Assembly (NCBI GenBank): GCA_021151535.1
Contig: JAGKXC010000028.1
Location: 1-22,827 of the forward strand
Origin: Sphingobacteriia bacterium
Lineage (GTDB): Bacteria > Bacteroidota > Bacteroidia > NS11-12g > UBA955
Length of the DNA stretch: 22,827 nucleotides
Direction: 5' to 3'
The notes beneath the pieces are model-generated. The model was not told the origin of the DNA and did not search any database. It saw only the letters and a list, made by a program, of their open reading frames with translations. Position numbers and translations under genes: made by a program. Of the stretch, positions 1 through 6,796 are shown piece after piece; the first letter of the stretch is position 1, and each line of letters begins with the position of its first letter.

Positions 1-22
1 TATTAGGCGTTTGCCAAATGGC

Positions 23-886
23 TTATCCTAAATAAGCTTTGAGGATTTTACTCTTGCTAGATTTTCTTAATCTGCGAAGTGCTTTTTCCTTAATTTGTCT
101 TACTCTTTCGCGAGTAAGACCTACTTTTTCAGAAATGTCTTCAAGAGTATGTGCCGCGTTTCCATCTAATCCGAAGTAATACTTCAACACATCTCTTTCT
201 TTATCGCTCAAAGTAGAGATAACGCGATTGATTTCATTTTGAAGTGACTCATTCAGAAGCGGCATGTCTGGGTTGGGTTCGTCGTTTTGGTCTAAAACGC
301 CCAATAAGGTATTGTCTTCTCCTTCTGCCAGAGGAGCGTCAATACTTAAGTGACGGCCAGAAGATCGTAATGCATTTTCTACTTCGGTAAGAGGGATATC
401 GAGTGATTCTGCGATTTCTTGAGGGGTTGGTTCTCTTTCAAGTTCTTGTTCAAGGCGGGCAGAAGCTTGGGTGATTCTTCCTAAGCTACCTACTTTGTTA
501 AGAGGTAGGCGTACAATACGACTTTGATCGGCTAATGCTTGTAGGATACTTTGACGAATCCACCAAACTGCGTAGGAGATGAATTTGAAACCACGGGTTT
601 CGTCAAATCTTTTCGCCGCTTTGATTAAGCCCATGTTTCCCTCATTGATTAAATCTCCTAAAGTTAAGCCTTGATTTTGATACTGTTTAGAAACGGAAAC
701 CACGAAACGCAAGTTGGCATTTACTAATTTTTCCAAAGCGGCCTGATCGCCTTCACGAATACGACGTGCGAGTTCAACCTCTTCTTGTGCGTCGATCATG
801 GGAACTTTAGAGATTTCGTTAAGGTACTTGTCTAGCGATTTGTTTTCGCGATTGGTAAACTGTTTGGAAATTTTTAACTGCCTCAT
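23..886 (-). CDS. rpoD: Primary RNA polymerase sigma factor, Bacteroidota type
   Basis: This is the housekeeping sigma-70 factor that directs core RNA polymerase to most promoters. At 287 aa it lacks region 1.1 and the long non-conserved insert of the E. coli protein, which is normal for the primary sigma of Bacteroidota. Region 1.2 begins near residue 17. Region 2 spans about 50-125 and includes the core-binding and -10 recognition stretch around FKFISYAVWWIRQSI (101-115). Region 3 follows at about 135-190. Region 4 has its helix-turn-helix at about 247-273 with TRERVRQIKEKALRRLR. The start at MRQLK lies about 46 bases after a predicted transcription start, so this start fits. It is transcribed alone, 196 bases after feoB on the same strand. 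Bacteroidota primary sigmas are known to recognise TTG/TAnnTTTG promoters, which occur repeatedly in this window. Confidence 0.96.
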   Translation of the reverse strand: MRQLKISKQFTNRENKSLDKYLNEISKVPMIDAQEEVELARRIREGDQAALEKLVNANLRFVVSVSKQYQNQGLTLGDLINEGNMGLIKAAKRFDETRGFKFISYAVWWIRQSILQALADQSRIVRLPLNKVGSLGRITQASARLEQELEREPTPQEIAESLDIPLTEVENALRSSGRHLSIDAPLAEGEDNTLLGVLDQNDEPNPDMPLLNESLQNEINRVISTLSDKERDVLKYYFGLDGNAAHTLEDISEKVGLTRERVRQIKEKALRRLRKSSKSKILKAYLG

Positions 887-935
887 TCTGTTGATACGAT
901 TTTGATTCCAGATTTAGTAGGAATAAAAAGCCTTG

Positions 936-975
936 CAAATATAACGAAAAAAGTTGGAAAAAGTTGGAAAAAGTT
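936..975 (-). promoter_or_regulatory. rpoD promoter with phased A/T tracts
   Basis: On the minus strand TATATTTG (943-936) matches the Bacteroidota -7 consensus TAnnTTTG exactly and predicts a start of transcription near 933, about 46 bases before the rpoD ATG. No TTG is present at -33. That position is instead occupied by three A-tracts on the plus strand, at about 947-952, 958-962 and 968-972, carried by a near-perfect 10-base repeat (AAGTTGGAAA at 951-960 and 961-970). Seen in sequence; the promoter role is inferred. Confidence 0.7.
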
Positions 976-1082
976 TAACGGGAAGGTGGGTTTTGGCGGG
1001 GAAATCTTGTTGAACGGGCCAAATTGTAAGATAAAAATAATTTGAACTAAAATGAAGGGGATTTGGGGGCTGTAATATCTAA

Positions 1083-3056
1083 TTAACTGAATATGTTAAA
1101 TACTGCCCATGCACCGATATAGGCAATTAAACCATATAAAAAGAAGATGGTAAAAGGCCATTTCCAGCTGCCCGTTTCGCGTTTCATGACGGCCATGGTG
1201 CTCATGCATTGTAGGGCGAATGCGTAGAATACTATGAGGCTTAATGCGTAAGGCAATCCATATTTGTGTTTGCCCGTTTCAGGATTGATTTCCGATTGCA
1301 TTTTGTCTCGGATGCCTTGGGTGTTGTCTTCAGAACTTTGGAAAAGCGTAGCCATGGTTCCCACGAATACTTCACGTGCTGCAAAAGATGAGATCAATGC
1401 AATTCCAGTTTTCCAATCGTAGCCAAGTGGTTTGATTACAGGTTCAATGAATTTGCCTAAATGCCCAGCATAAGAAGCTTCTAATTTGCAGTTTGCCTTG
1501 ATTTCTTCGGCGTTATTGGTGTTTCCTGGATTTTGGGCAATAATTTGTTGCGCTTTTATTTCTGCCGTTTCTATCGCCCTACTTGGGCCAAAACTAGAAA
1601 GCCACCATAATACCATCGAAATGATTACGATAATTTTGCCAGCCTCCTCTAGGAAGGATGTACATTTTAACCAAGCTTGATGAGTAACAGTTTGCCATCT
1701 GGGCTTTTGATAAGTGGGCAGTTCTAGGATGAATTCTGAGTATTTATTTTTGTCTTTTTTGAAGAAATTAAGTAAAAATGCAAGTATAATGGCGATGAAT
1801 ATGCCCGACATGTATGCCGCAGTAATTACAAAAGTTTGCGCGTGGAATGGACCCCAAAAAGTGGAGAACGGGATTGCAATTGAAACCAATAGTACGTAAA
1901 CTGGCAAACGTGCGCTACAGCTCATTAATGGCACGATTAGCATTGTTGCTAATCTTTCAGATTTGCTTTTAATACTTCGTGTTGCCATGATGGAAGGAAT
2001 GGCACATGCAAAACCTCCAACCATTGGGATTATACTTCTACCATTTAAACCTAATTTTCTCATTATCCTATCGGTAATGAAACTTGCGCGAACCATGTAC
2101 CCTGAATCTTCTAAAATTCCTATCAAGAAAAATAGAATGAAAATTTGTGGCACAAAAACAACAACGCCTTCTAATCCACTCATCAATCCGTTGGTGAGGA
2201 AATCGGTAAAATGGTTATTGGGTAACGAATTGCTTATCCCTTGATTTATCCATTGGAATAAATTTTCTATCCATTCCATGGGTTTTGCAGCAATAGAAAA
2301 TACGCCTTGAAATAGAACCAACATGATAAAACCAAGAATGAAGTAGCCCCAAACTGGATGTGTAGCCCATTTGTCGAATTTTAAGGTTAATCCTTTCCAA
2401 TTTTCGGTAGCCTTGGTTGTAGTTCTAGAAAGTAATTTCTCAATCTCGATATATCTGCCAAGTGTTTCCTGGTTTAACCCATTTGGTTTGGTGCCCGACC
2501 AAAACAGTTTCAATCGATCTTCAATTTGGGTAGGATTGCCCAATGAATGTGTGTTTTTTGCTCTTTCGATGGCTTTAAATACGGGCGATGCATCTTTGTC
2601 TTCTCGCGGATTGAACCAAATGCATGGGATACCCAATTCCATTTCCAATGCCTCAATATTGACTTGAATACCTCTCCGTTTTGCCGTGTCTTGCATAGTT
2701 AAGATACAAGCGGCAGGTTTTTCAAATTCTGAAACCTGCGAAAAAAGTAATAAGTTTCTTCTGAGATTAGATGCATCCAAAACGAAAAGGAAAATGTCTG
2801 GTTGCTTTTCACCTATCCCTGCTACATGTGTAACTACGAGTTTTTCGTCTTCAGATTCGGTGTAAAGCGAGTAAATACCAGGAAGATCTACCAAATCGTA
2901 TTGGATTTGATTGTATTGTGCAGCGCCATAGAAAGCTTCAACTGTTGTGCCGGGTAAGTTGGAAGTTTTCTGACTTAATCCGGAAAGGCGATTAAATAAT
3001 GTGGATTTGCCACAATTGGGATTGCCAATTAATGCGACTCTCGTTTTTGAAATCAT
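1083..3056 (-). CDS. feoB: Ferrous iron transporter FeoB
   Basis: FeoB imports Fe2+ across the inner membrane and carries a cytosolic GTPase at its N terminus. G1 is GNPNCGKS (11-18), the G2 threonine is at 37/38, and G3 is DLPG (57-60). The expected G4 NxxD reads TMQD (120-123), so the usual Asn is Thr. The membrane half holds the paired gate motifs GFACAIPSIMATRS and SCSARLPVY, plus the C-terminal helices. Length is 657 aa, a little shorter than the 700-770 common in the family. The ATG overlaps the feoA stop by four bases (3053-3056), so the two are translationally coupled and form an operon. No feoC is present. A Fur-type operator was looked for by eye upstream of feoA and none was clear. 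Confidence 0.96.
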   Translation of the reverse strand: MISKTRVALIGNPNCGKSTLFNRLSGLSQKTSNLPGTTVEAFYGAAQYNQIQYDLVDLPGIYSLYTESEDEKLVVTHVAGIGEKQPDIFLFVLDASNLRRNLLLFSQVSEFEKPAACILTMQDTAKRRGIQVNIEALEMELGIPCIWFNPREDKDASPVFKAIERAKNTHSLGNPTQIEDRLKLFWSGTKPNGLNQETLGRYIEIEKLLSRTTTKATENWKGLTLKFDKWATHPVWGYFILGFIMLVLFQGVFSIAAKPMEWIENLFQWINQGISNSLPNNHFTDFLTNGLMSGLEGVVVFVPQIFILFFLIGILEDSGYMVRASFITDRIMRKLGLNGRSIIPMVGGFACAIPSIMATRSIKSKSERLATMLIVPLMSCSARLPVYVLLVSIAIPFSTFWGPFHAQTFVITAAYMSGIFIAIILAFLLNFFKKDKNKYSEFILELPTYQKPRWQTVTHQAWLKCTSFLEEAGKIIVIISMVLWWLSSFGPSRAIETAEIKAQQIIAQNPGNTNNAEEIKANCKLEASYAGHLGKFIEPVIKPLGYDWKTGIALISSFAAREVFVGTMATLFQSSEDNTQGIRDKMQSEINPETGKHKYGLPYALSLIVFYAFALQCMSTMAVMKRETGSWKWPFTIFFLYGLIAYIGAWAVFNIFS

Positions 3057-3295
3057 GGATGGCTAGATTCACAAGGCATCACTTCAATCAAACTCGCTTC
3101 TTCAATTCTAAGTCCAAGTAAGTAAGAATCAATTTGATAGGCAATTGGATTTCCGCCTGCTGCGGTAAACATTTTAGTAATTTCTGTTCCAGGAACACAA
3201 CCCATTTCGGCTAATTTTAATGAAAATTCACCGTCTTTGATGCGGGTAATTCTCGCTTTAGAGCCTGGTTTAAGTAATTCCGCAGTAGCAGTCAT
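3053..3295 (-). CDS. feoA: Ferrous iron transport protein FeoA
   Basis: FeoA is a small cytosolic SH3-like protein thought to act with FeoB in Fe2+ uptake. The 80-residue product has the family pattern: a KPGSKARITRI strand near the N terminus, KLAEMGCVPGTEI in the middle and a C-terminal strand ending in LIEVMPCE. It lies immediately upstream of feoB with a four-base stop/start overlap. The chosen ATG is the only sensible start, because the promoter -7 box ends six bases before it. Confidence 0.93.
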   Translation of the reverse strand: MTATAELLKPGSKARITRIKDGEFSLKLAEMGCVPGTEITKMFTAAGGNPIAYQIDSYLLGLRIEEASLIEVMPCESSHP

Positions 3296-3300
3296 TGATG

Positions 3301-3332
3301 CAAATTTAGAATGATTTTAAATAAGAAGCAAA
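3301..3332 (-). promoter_or_regulatory. feoAB promoter, near-leaderless
   Basis: The minus strand carries TTTG (3332-3329), a 20-base spacer and TAAATTTG (3308-3301). This matches the Bacteroidota -33/-7 consensus in sequence and spacing. The predicted start of transcription is near 3298, only about three bases before the feoA ATG at 3295. No clear Fur-like palindrome is visible around it. Confidence 0.7.
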
Positions 3333-3485
3333 TATTCTTTTATTTTTCAAATCAATAACTCAGTTTTTTTAAATGATTGGAAAGAAAATCGCCAACAACT
3401 TACTGGGTTCAAGATTGAATTAGAAGAATATCATGTTTCAGTTCTCAAAAATATGGGATTCAGATTCAGTAAATACTGATAAATG

Positions 3486-4451
3486 TCATTGAGGGGGTAT
3501 TGAAACAACTTCTCCAGCTAATTGAAATATTTCCCAGCTTTTTTCAGCTTGTTGTTGAAGCATTAATTTGCCGTTCATAGCGATACAAGAGCGTTTTATG
3601 AACTCTTGCATTGCAAGGGTGATTTCTGGATTGTATATCAAATCTAAAAATTTGCAATTTGGCTTAACGAGATGAAATGGAATAGGTGGAAATTCCGAAA
3701 TATGAGGCCACATACCTATAGGTGTGGTATTGATGAATAAAGTGTCTGGCTCTATTTGGTGGAGTTTGTCCCAATGTAGGGTTTGGGGATTTTTAGTGCT
3801 TCGATTGTACGTTTGGAAAGGTATATTGAGCTCATTTAAAACGTATTTTACTGTTTTTGCTGAACCGCCATCGCCCAAAACAATGGCGGAAATAGGTTTC
3901 GATGGACACAATGTTTGGATGGAGGCTTTTATCCCGTAATAATCAGAATTGAATCCCCATAAAGAGAAGTTTTCAAAGAAATTTTCATGAGCATGGCTTT
4001 TAAAGGTATGAGGTGGTTGTGAATCCTTTGTATTTTGTTCTACCTTGTTTGATGGGTATTTGGTTATTTCCTCATTGAATGACGGATTAGATAAGCAATT
4101 TATGTTTAACTTTTTTAATGAAAGTTCGAAGGCTGTGTTTAATTTTTTTGGTATTACGCAAACGGTATTTACGCTTTGGATATTTGCCGCTTCTACTGAA
4201 AGAAATTCAATAAATGGAATAATGCTAATTTTATGTGGGATCGTAACATTTAATCCTAAGATTTGATTGTTTTTTAGTAATAAGTTGATTAAATCATTAA
4301 TAGATTCAAGGGGAAGGAGTTGGTAATCCCACTGAATAAATAAAGTTTTTGGGTTAGCTGTATCACTTTGTAAATTGGTGAAAAAACGCTTGAAAATTTC
4401 AGGCGATTTTGAATGTGAAATGGGGTAGCCAATGAGCCCCAACTGCATCAT
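3486..4451 (-). CDS. aroE: Shikimate dehydrogenase with a large internal insertion
   Basis: AroE reduces 3-dehydroshikimate to shikimate with NADPH in aromatic amino acid synthesis. Visible motifs are the shikimate-binding GYPISHSKSP (8-17), NVTIPHK with the catalytic lysine K74, GFNSD with the catalytic aspartate D170, the nucleotide loop GDGGSAK (193-199), NRS (216-218) at the NADP-phosphate site, and NTTPIGM (241-247). The C-terminal NGKLMLQQQAEKSWEIF is also typical. The protein is 321 aa, against about 245-290 usually. The extra length is a polar Asn/Lys/Ser-rich stretch at roughly 101-163, between NTV and the catalytic NSD. All catalytic motifs flank it intact, so the enzyme is probably active. 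The start overlaps the dedA stop by four bases; two adjacent ATGs (4451 and 4448) are equally plausible. Confidence 0.93.
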   Translation of the reverse strand: MMQLGLIGYPISHSKSPEIFKRFFTNLQSDTANPKTLFIQWDYQLLPLESINDLINLLLKNNQILGLNVTIPHKISIIPFIEFLSVEAANIQSVNTVCVIPKKLNTAFELSLKKLNINCLSNPSFNEEITKYPSNKVEQNTKDSQPPHTFKSHAHENFFENFSLWGFNSDYYGIKASIQTLCPSKPISAIVLGDGGSAKTVKYVLNELNIPFQTYNRSTKNPQTLHWDKLHQIEPDTLFINTTPIGMWPHISEFPPIPFHLVKPNCKFLDLIYNPEITLAMQEFIKRSCIAMNGKLMLQQQAEKSWEIFQLAGEVVSIPPQ

Positions 4452-5098
4452 GATTTTGAGAATTTATGTTTAACTGCTTGGTAAATCATTGGCAGTAAAG
4501 AGATTCCAATGATACCAAAAACTACCAATTCAAAATTATTTTTAATAACGGGAATTCCACCAAATACATATCCTAACGTGGTAATGGAGGATACCCATAA
4601 AATGGCACCTGCAATACAATATCCAATGAATTTTTTGTAGGTCATTGTGCCTAATCCAGCGGCAAAAGGAGCAAATGTTCTTACGATAGGTACAAATCGG
4701 GCCATGATAAGAGTATATCCGCCATGTTTTTGGTAAAAATCTTCTGTTTTATCTAAGTATTCTCTTTTTAGTAGTTTGATGTTAAAATCGAATATTTTGG
4801 TTCCGAGTTTGGATCCTACTAAATAATTTACATTATCGCCCAGCAGCGCTGCGCAAATGAGTAATGGAATTAAAATCCATACATTGAGTGTATTGTCCAT
4901 GGCAGCAATAGAACCTGCGGCGAATAACAAAGAATCTCCAGGTAAAAGTGGTAGGATTACCAATCCGGTTTCGGCAAATACAATTGCGAATAAAATGATG
5001 TAGGTTAGATTTTTGTATTCGCTTACAAGCGCTTGTAAATGTTTGTCGAGGTGTAACAGCCAATCTAGGGCTACAGTAGCAATTGATAATAAAGTCAT
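4448..5098 (-). CDS. DedA/SNARE-associated family membrane protein
   Basis: This is a polytopic inner-membrane protein of the DedA (VTT) superfamily, members of which have been linked to lipid-carrier or phospholipid scrambling and to membrane homeostasis. Motifs visible from the chosen start include FAETGLVILPLLPGDS (41-56) with conserved Glu and Asp, the GDNVNYLVGSKLG turn (87-99), and ARFVPIVRTFAPFAAG (133-148) with the two conserved arginines. Several hydrophobic helices follow. I place the start at the ATG at 5098 (216 aa). The frame is open to 5167, but that extension is His/Phe-rich and overlaps a predicted -33 element. A -7-like TAAAATTG (5145-5138) with TTG 20 bases upstream supports the shorter form. 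The gene overlaps aroE by four bases, so the two are co-transcribed. Its substrate is unknown. Confidence 0.87.
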   Translation of the reverse strand: MTLLSIATVALDWLLHLDKHLQALVSEYKNLTYIILFAIVFAETGLVILPLLPGDSLLFAAGSIAAMDNTLNVWILIPLLICAALLGDNVNYLVGSKLGTKIFDFNIKLLKREYLDKTEDFYQKHGGYTLIMARFVPIVRTFAPFAAGLGTMTYKKFIGYCIAGAILWVSSITTLGYVFGGIPVIKNNFELVVFGIIGISLLPMIYQAVKHKFSKS

Positions 5099-5137
5099 GA
5101 AATTGATTGAATTAAAGTAGATGAGTAAATGATGGTG

Positions 5138-5167
5138 CAATTTTACGCACGGAAATTCAAAACCCAA
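5138..5167 (-). promoter_or_regulatory. Probable dedA-aroE promoter
   Basis: The minus strand reads TTG (5167-5165), a 19-base spacer and TAAAATTG (5145-5138), one mismatch from TAnnTTTG. Predicted transcription starts near 5135, about 37 bases before the ATG at 5098. This is a weaker match than at feoA. Confidence 0.45.
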
Positions 5168-5212
5168 TGTTTTTACAAGGTTGTAAACACAATATTTGAG
5201 CGAAAAATCGGT

Positions 5213-5220
5213 TATATTTG
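5213..5220 (+). promoter_or_regulatory. -7 box of the mini-lipoprotein gene
   Basis: TATATTTG is an exact match to TAnnTTTG and ends five bases before the ATG at 5226, so the mRNA would be almost leaderless. No TTG sits at the proper -33 distance. Confidence 0.55.
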
Positions 5221-5225
5221 TAGAA

Positions 5226-5363
5226 ATGATTTATACGTTAAACCGCTTAAAGTTAATTGTTGTAGGGTTGATGTTGGTGGCTTTTACACTAACTGCAACT
5301 TCTTGTGGTGCAGCTCGTAAGCCTGTTGCTAAAAAACATAGCGGTTGTAATTGTGGTTTTTAA
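5226..5363 (+). CDS. 45-residue lipoprotein with a Cys-rich tail
   Basis: This short ORF has a start, a stop and its own promoter box. Residues 1-26 form a lipoprotein signal peptide: a basic start (NRLK), a hydrophobic core (LIVVGLMLVAFTL) and ATSC with the acylated cysteine at position 27. The mature part would be only 19 residues, CGAARKPVAKKHSGCNCGF, basic and ending in a CxC pair. Similar tiny lipoproteins with a Cys-rich end are, as far as I recall, common in Bacteroidota but uncharacterised. It lies 53 bases upstream of ahcY on the same strand. However, ahcY has its own -7 box, so co-transcription is possible but not required. Function is unknown; the CxC end could bind metal or be redox active, which is speculation. 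Confidence 0.75.
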   Translation: MIYTLNRLKLIVVGLMLVAFTLTATSCGAARKPVAKKHSGCNCGF

Positions 5364-5390
5364 TTATTCTAAATTGTGCTAAAAATGCTG

Positions 5391-5398
5391 TAATTTTG
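5391..5398 (+). promoter_or_regulatory. ahcY -7 box
   Basis: TAATTTTG matches TAnnTTTG and predicts transcription from about 5401, 16 bases before the ahcY ATG. There is no TTG at the expected -33 position. Confidence 0.55.
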
Positions 5399-5416
5399 CG
5401 GCAATTTTAGTATTAA

Positions 5417-6730
5417 ATGACAACTCAAAGTACATACGTTCCTTATAAGGTTAAGGATATTTCCCTTGCAGAATGGGGTAGAAAAGAGATCAAAATGGCA
5501 GAAGCTGAGATGCCAGGATTGATGGCATTGCGCGCTGAATACGGCCCTAGCAAACCATTAGCAGGTGCAAGAATCGCAGGTTGTTTGCACATGACCATTC
5601 AAACAGCAGTTTTAATTGAAACATTGGTTGAATTGGGTGCTGACGTTACTTGGAGTTCTTGTAACATCTTCTCTACTCAAGATCACGCTGCTGCTGCTAT
5701 CGCCGCTGCGGGTATTTCAGTTTATGCTTGGAAAGGTATGAACAACGAAGAGTTTGATTGGTGCATTGAGCAAACCTTGTTCTTCGGAGAAAACCGTGAG
5801 CCATTGAATATGATTTTGGACGACGGTGGTGATTTAACCAACATGGTTTTGGACCAGTATCCTGAATTGGTGGCTGGTATTCGTGGTATCAGTGAAGAAA
5901 CAACTACAGGAGTTCACCGTTTATATGAGCGCGTAGTTAAAGGTACTTTGCCTTTGCCAGCAATCAATATCAACGATAGCGTAACAAAGAGTAAATTCGA
6001 TAACAAGTATGGTTGTAAAGAAAGTTTGGTGGATGCCATCCGTCGTGCAACTGATATTATGTTAGCTGGTAAAGTAGCTGTAGTTTGTGGTTATGGCGAT
6101 GTAGGAAAAGGTAGTGCTGAGTCATTACGCGGTGCTGGCTGTCGTGTAATTGTAACGGAAATTGATCCAATTTGTGCATTACAAGCGGCTATGGATGGTT
6201 TCCAAGTGTTGCGTTTAGAAACGGCTATTCCATTGAGTAATATTGTTGTAACTGCCACAGGTAACTGCAATATCGTTACAGGTGAGCATTTTAAAATGAT
6301 GAGAGATAAAACCATCGTTTGTAACATTGGCCACTTCGATAACGAAATCGATATGGCTTGGTTAAATGGTAACTTTGGTAACACCAAATACACTATTAAG
6401 CCACAGGTAGATGTTTACAATGTAAACGGAAACGAAGTTGTTGTATTGGCAGAAGGTAGATTGGTGAACTTGGGTTGTGCTATGGGTCACCCTAGTTTTG
6501 TAATGTCTAACAGTTTCACCAACCAAACTTTGGCTCAAATGGAATTATGGCAGAATGCGTCTAATTATAACAATGATGTATATGTATTGCCTAAGCACTT
6601 GGATGAGAAAGTTGCAAGATTGCACTTGGCTCAAATCGGTGTTGAGTTAACTGAGTTAACCAATGAGCAAGCTGCCTATATTGGTGTTTCAGTTTCTGGA
6701 CCATTCAAAAAAGATCAATACCGTTATTAA
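5417..6730 (+). CDS. ahcY: S-adenosylhomocysteine hydrolase
   Basis: The enzyme reversibly splits S-adenosylhomocysteine into adenosine and homocysteine, removing the inhibitory by-product of methyl transfer. The 437-residue protein is full length and of the short form, without the roughly 40-residue insert of some bacterial homologues. Motifs include NDSVTKSKFDN (186-196), whose Lys191 and Asp195 match the catalytic Lys and Asp of the animal enzyme. The NAD loop GYGDVGKG lies at 225-232, followed by VIVTEIDP. The GHFDNEIDM segment and the C-terminal KKDQYRY, whose Lys and Tyr reach the neighbouring subunit's NAD in known structures, are also present. It is followed by a strong terminator shared with parE. 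Confidence 0.97.
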   Translation: MTTQSTYVPYKVKDISLAEWGRKEIKMAEAEMPGLMALRAEYGPSKPLAGARIAGCLHMTIQTAVLIETLVELGADVTWSSCNIFSTQDHAAAAIAAAGISVYAWKGMNNEEFDWCIEQTLFFGENREPLNMILDDGGDLTNMVLDQYPELVAGIRGISEETTTGVHRLYERVVKGTLPLPAININDSVTKSKFDNKYGCKESLVDAIRRATDIMLAGKVAVVCGYGDVGKGSAESLRGAGCRVIVTEIDPICALQAAMDGFQVLRLETAIPLSNIVVTATGNCNIVTGEHFKMMRDKTIVCNIGHFDNEIDMAWLNGNFGNTKYTIKPQVDVYNVNGNEVVVLAEGRLVNLGCAMGHPSFVMSNSFTNQTLAQMELWQNASNYNNDVYVLPKHLDEKVARLHLAQIGVELTELTNEQAAYIGVSVSGPFKKDQYRY

Positions 6731-6747
6731 ACAAAACGGAGTTAATG

Positions 6748-6780
6748 AAAAAAGGCGATCCAAGTGGGTCGCCTTTTTTT
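6748..6780. terminator. Bidirectional terminator between ahcY and parE
   Basis: An eight-base-pair stem, GGCGATCC (6754-6761) with GGGTCGCC (6766-6773), has one G-U pair and an AAGT loop. It is flanked by A6 on the left (6748-6753) and T7 on the right (6774-6780). It can therefore end ahcY transcripts rightward and parE transcripts leftward. It lies 23 bases after the ahcY stop and 23 bases beyond the parE stop. Confidence 0.92.
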
Positions 6781-6796
6781 ATTCAATTTGAACCAA

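Noticed and set aside
1014..1045. CAAATT/AATTTG inverted repeat after feoB as a terminator
   Set aside because: The stem is short and AT-only with a long loop and no T-run; it is not convincing.
1486..2667. Several plus-strand open frames opposite feoB
   Set aside because: They are antisense shadows of the strongly conserved feoB and encode no recognisable domain.
3407..3485. Possible small RNA or structured element after aroE (TCAGTA/TACTGA)
   Set aside because: The dyad has a two-base loop and no promoter or terminator around it; it is likely chance.
5099..5167. Longer N terminus for the DedA protein
   Set aside because: The extension is not hydrophobic in the way of the family and overlaps the predicted promoter; the ATG at 5098 is preferred.
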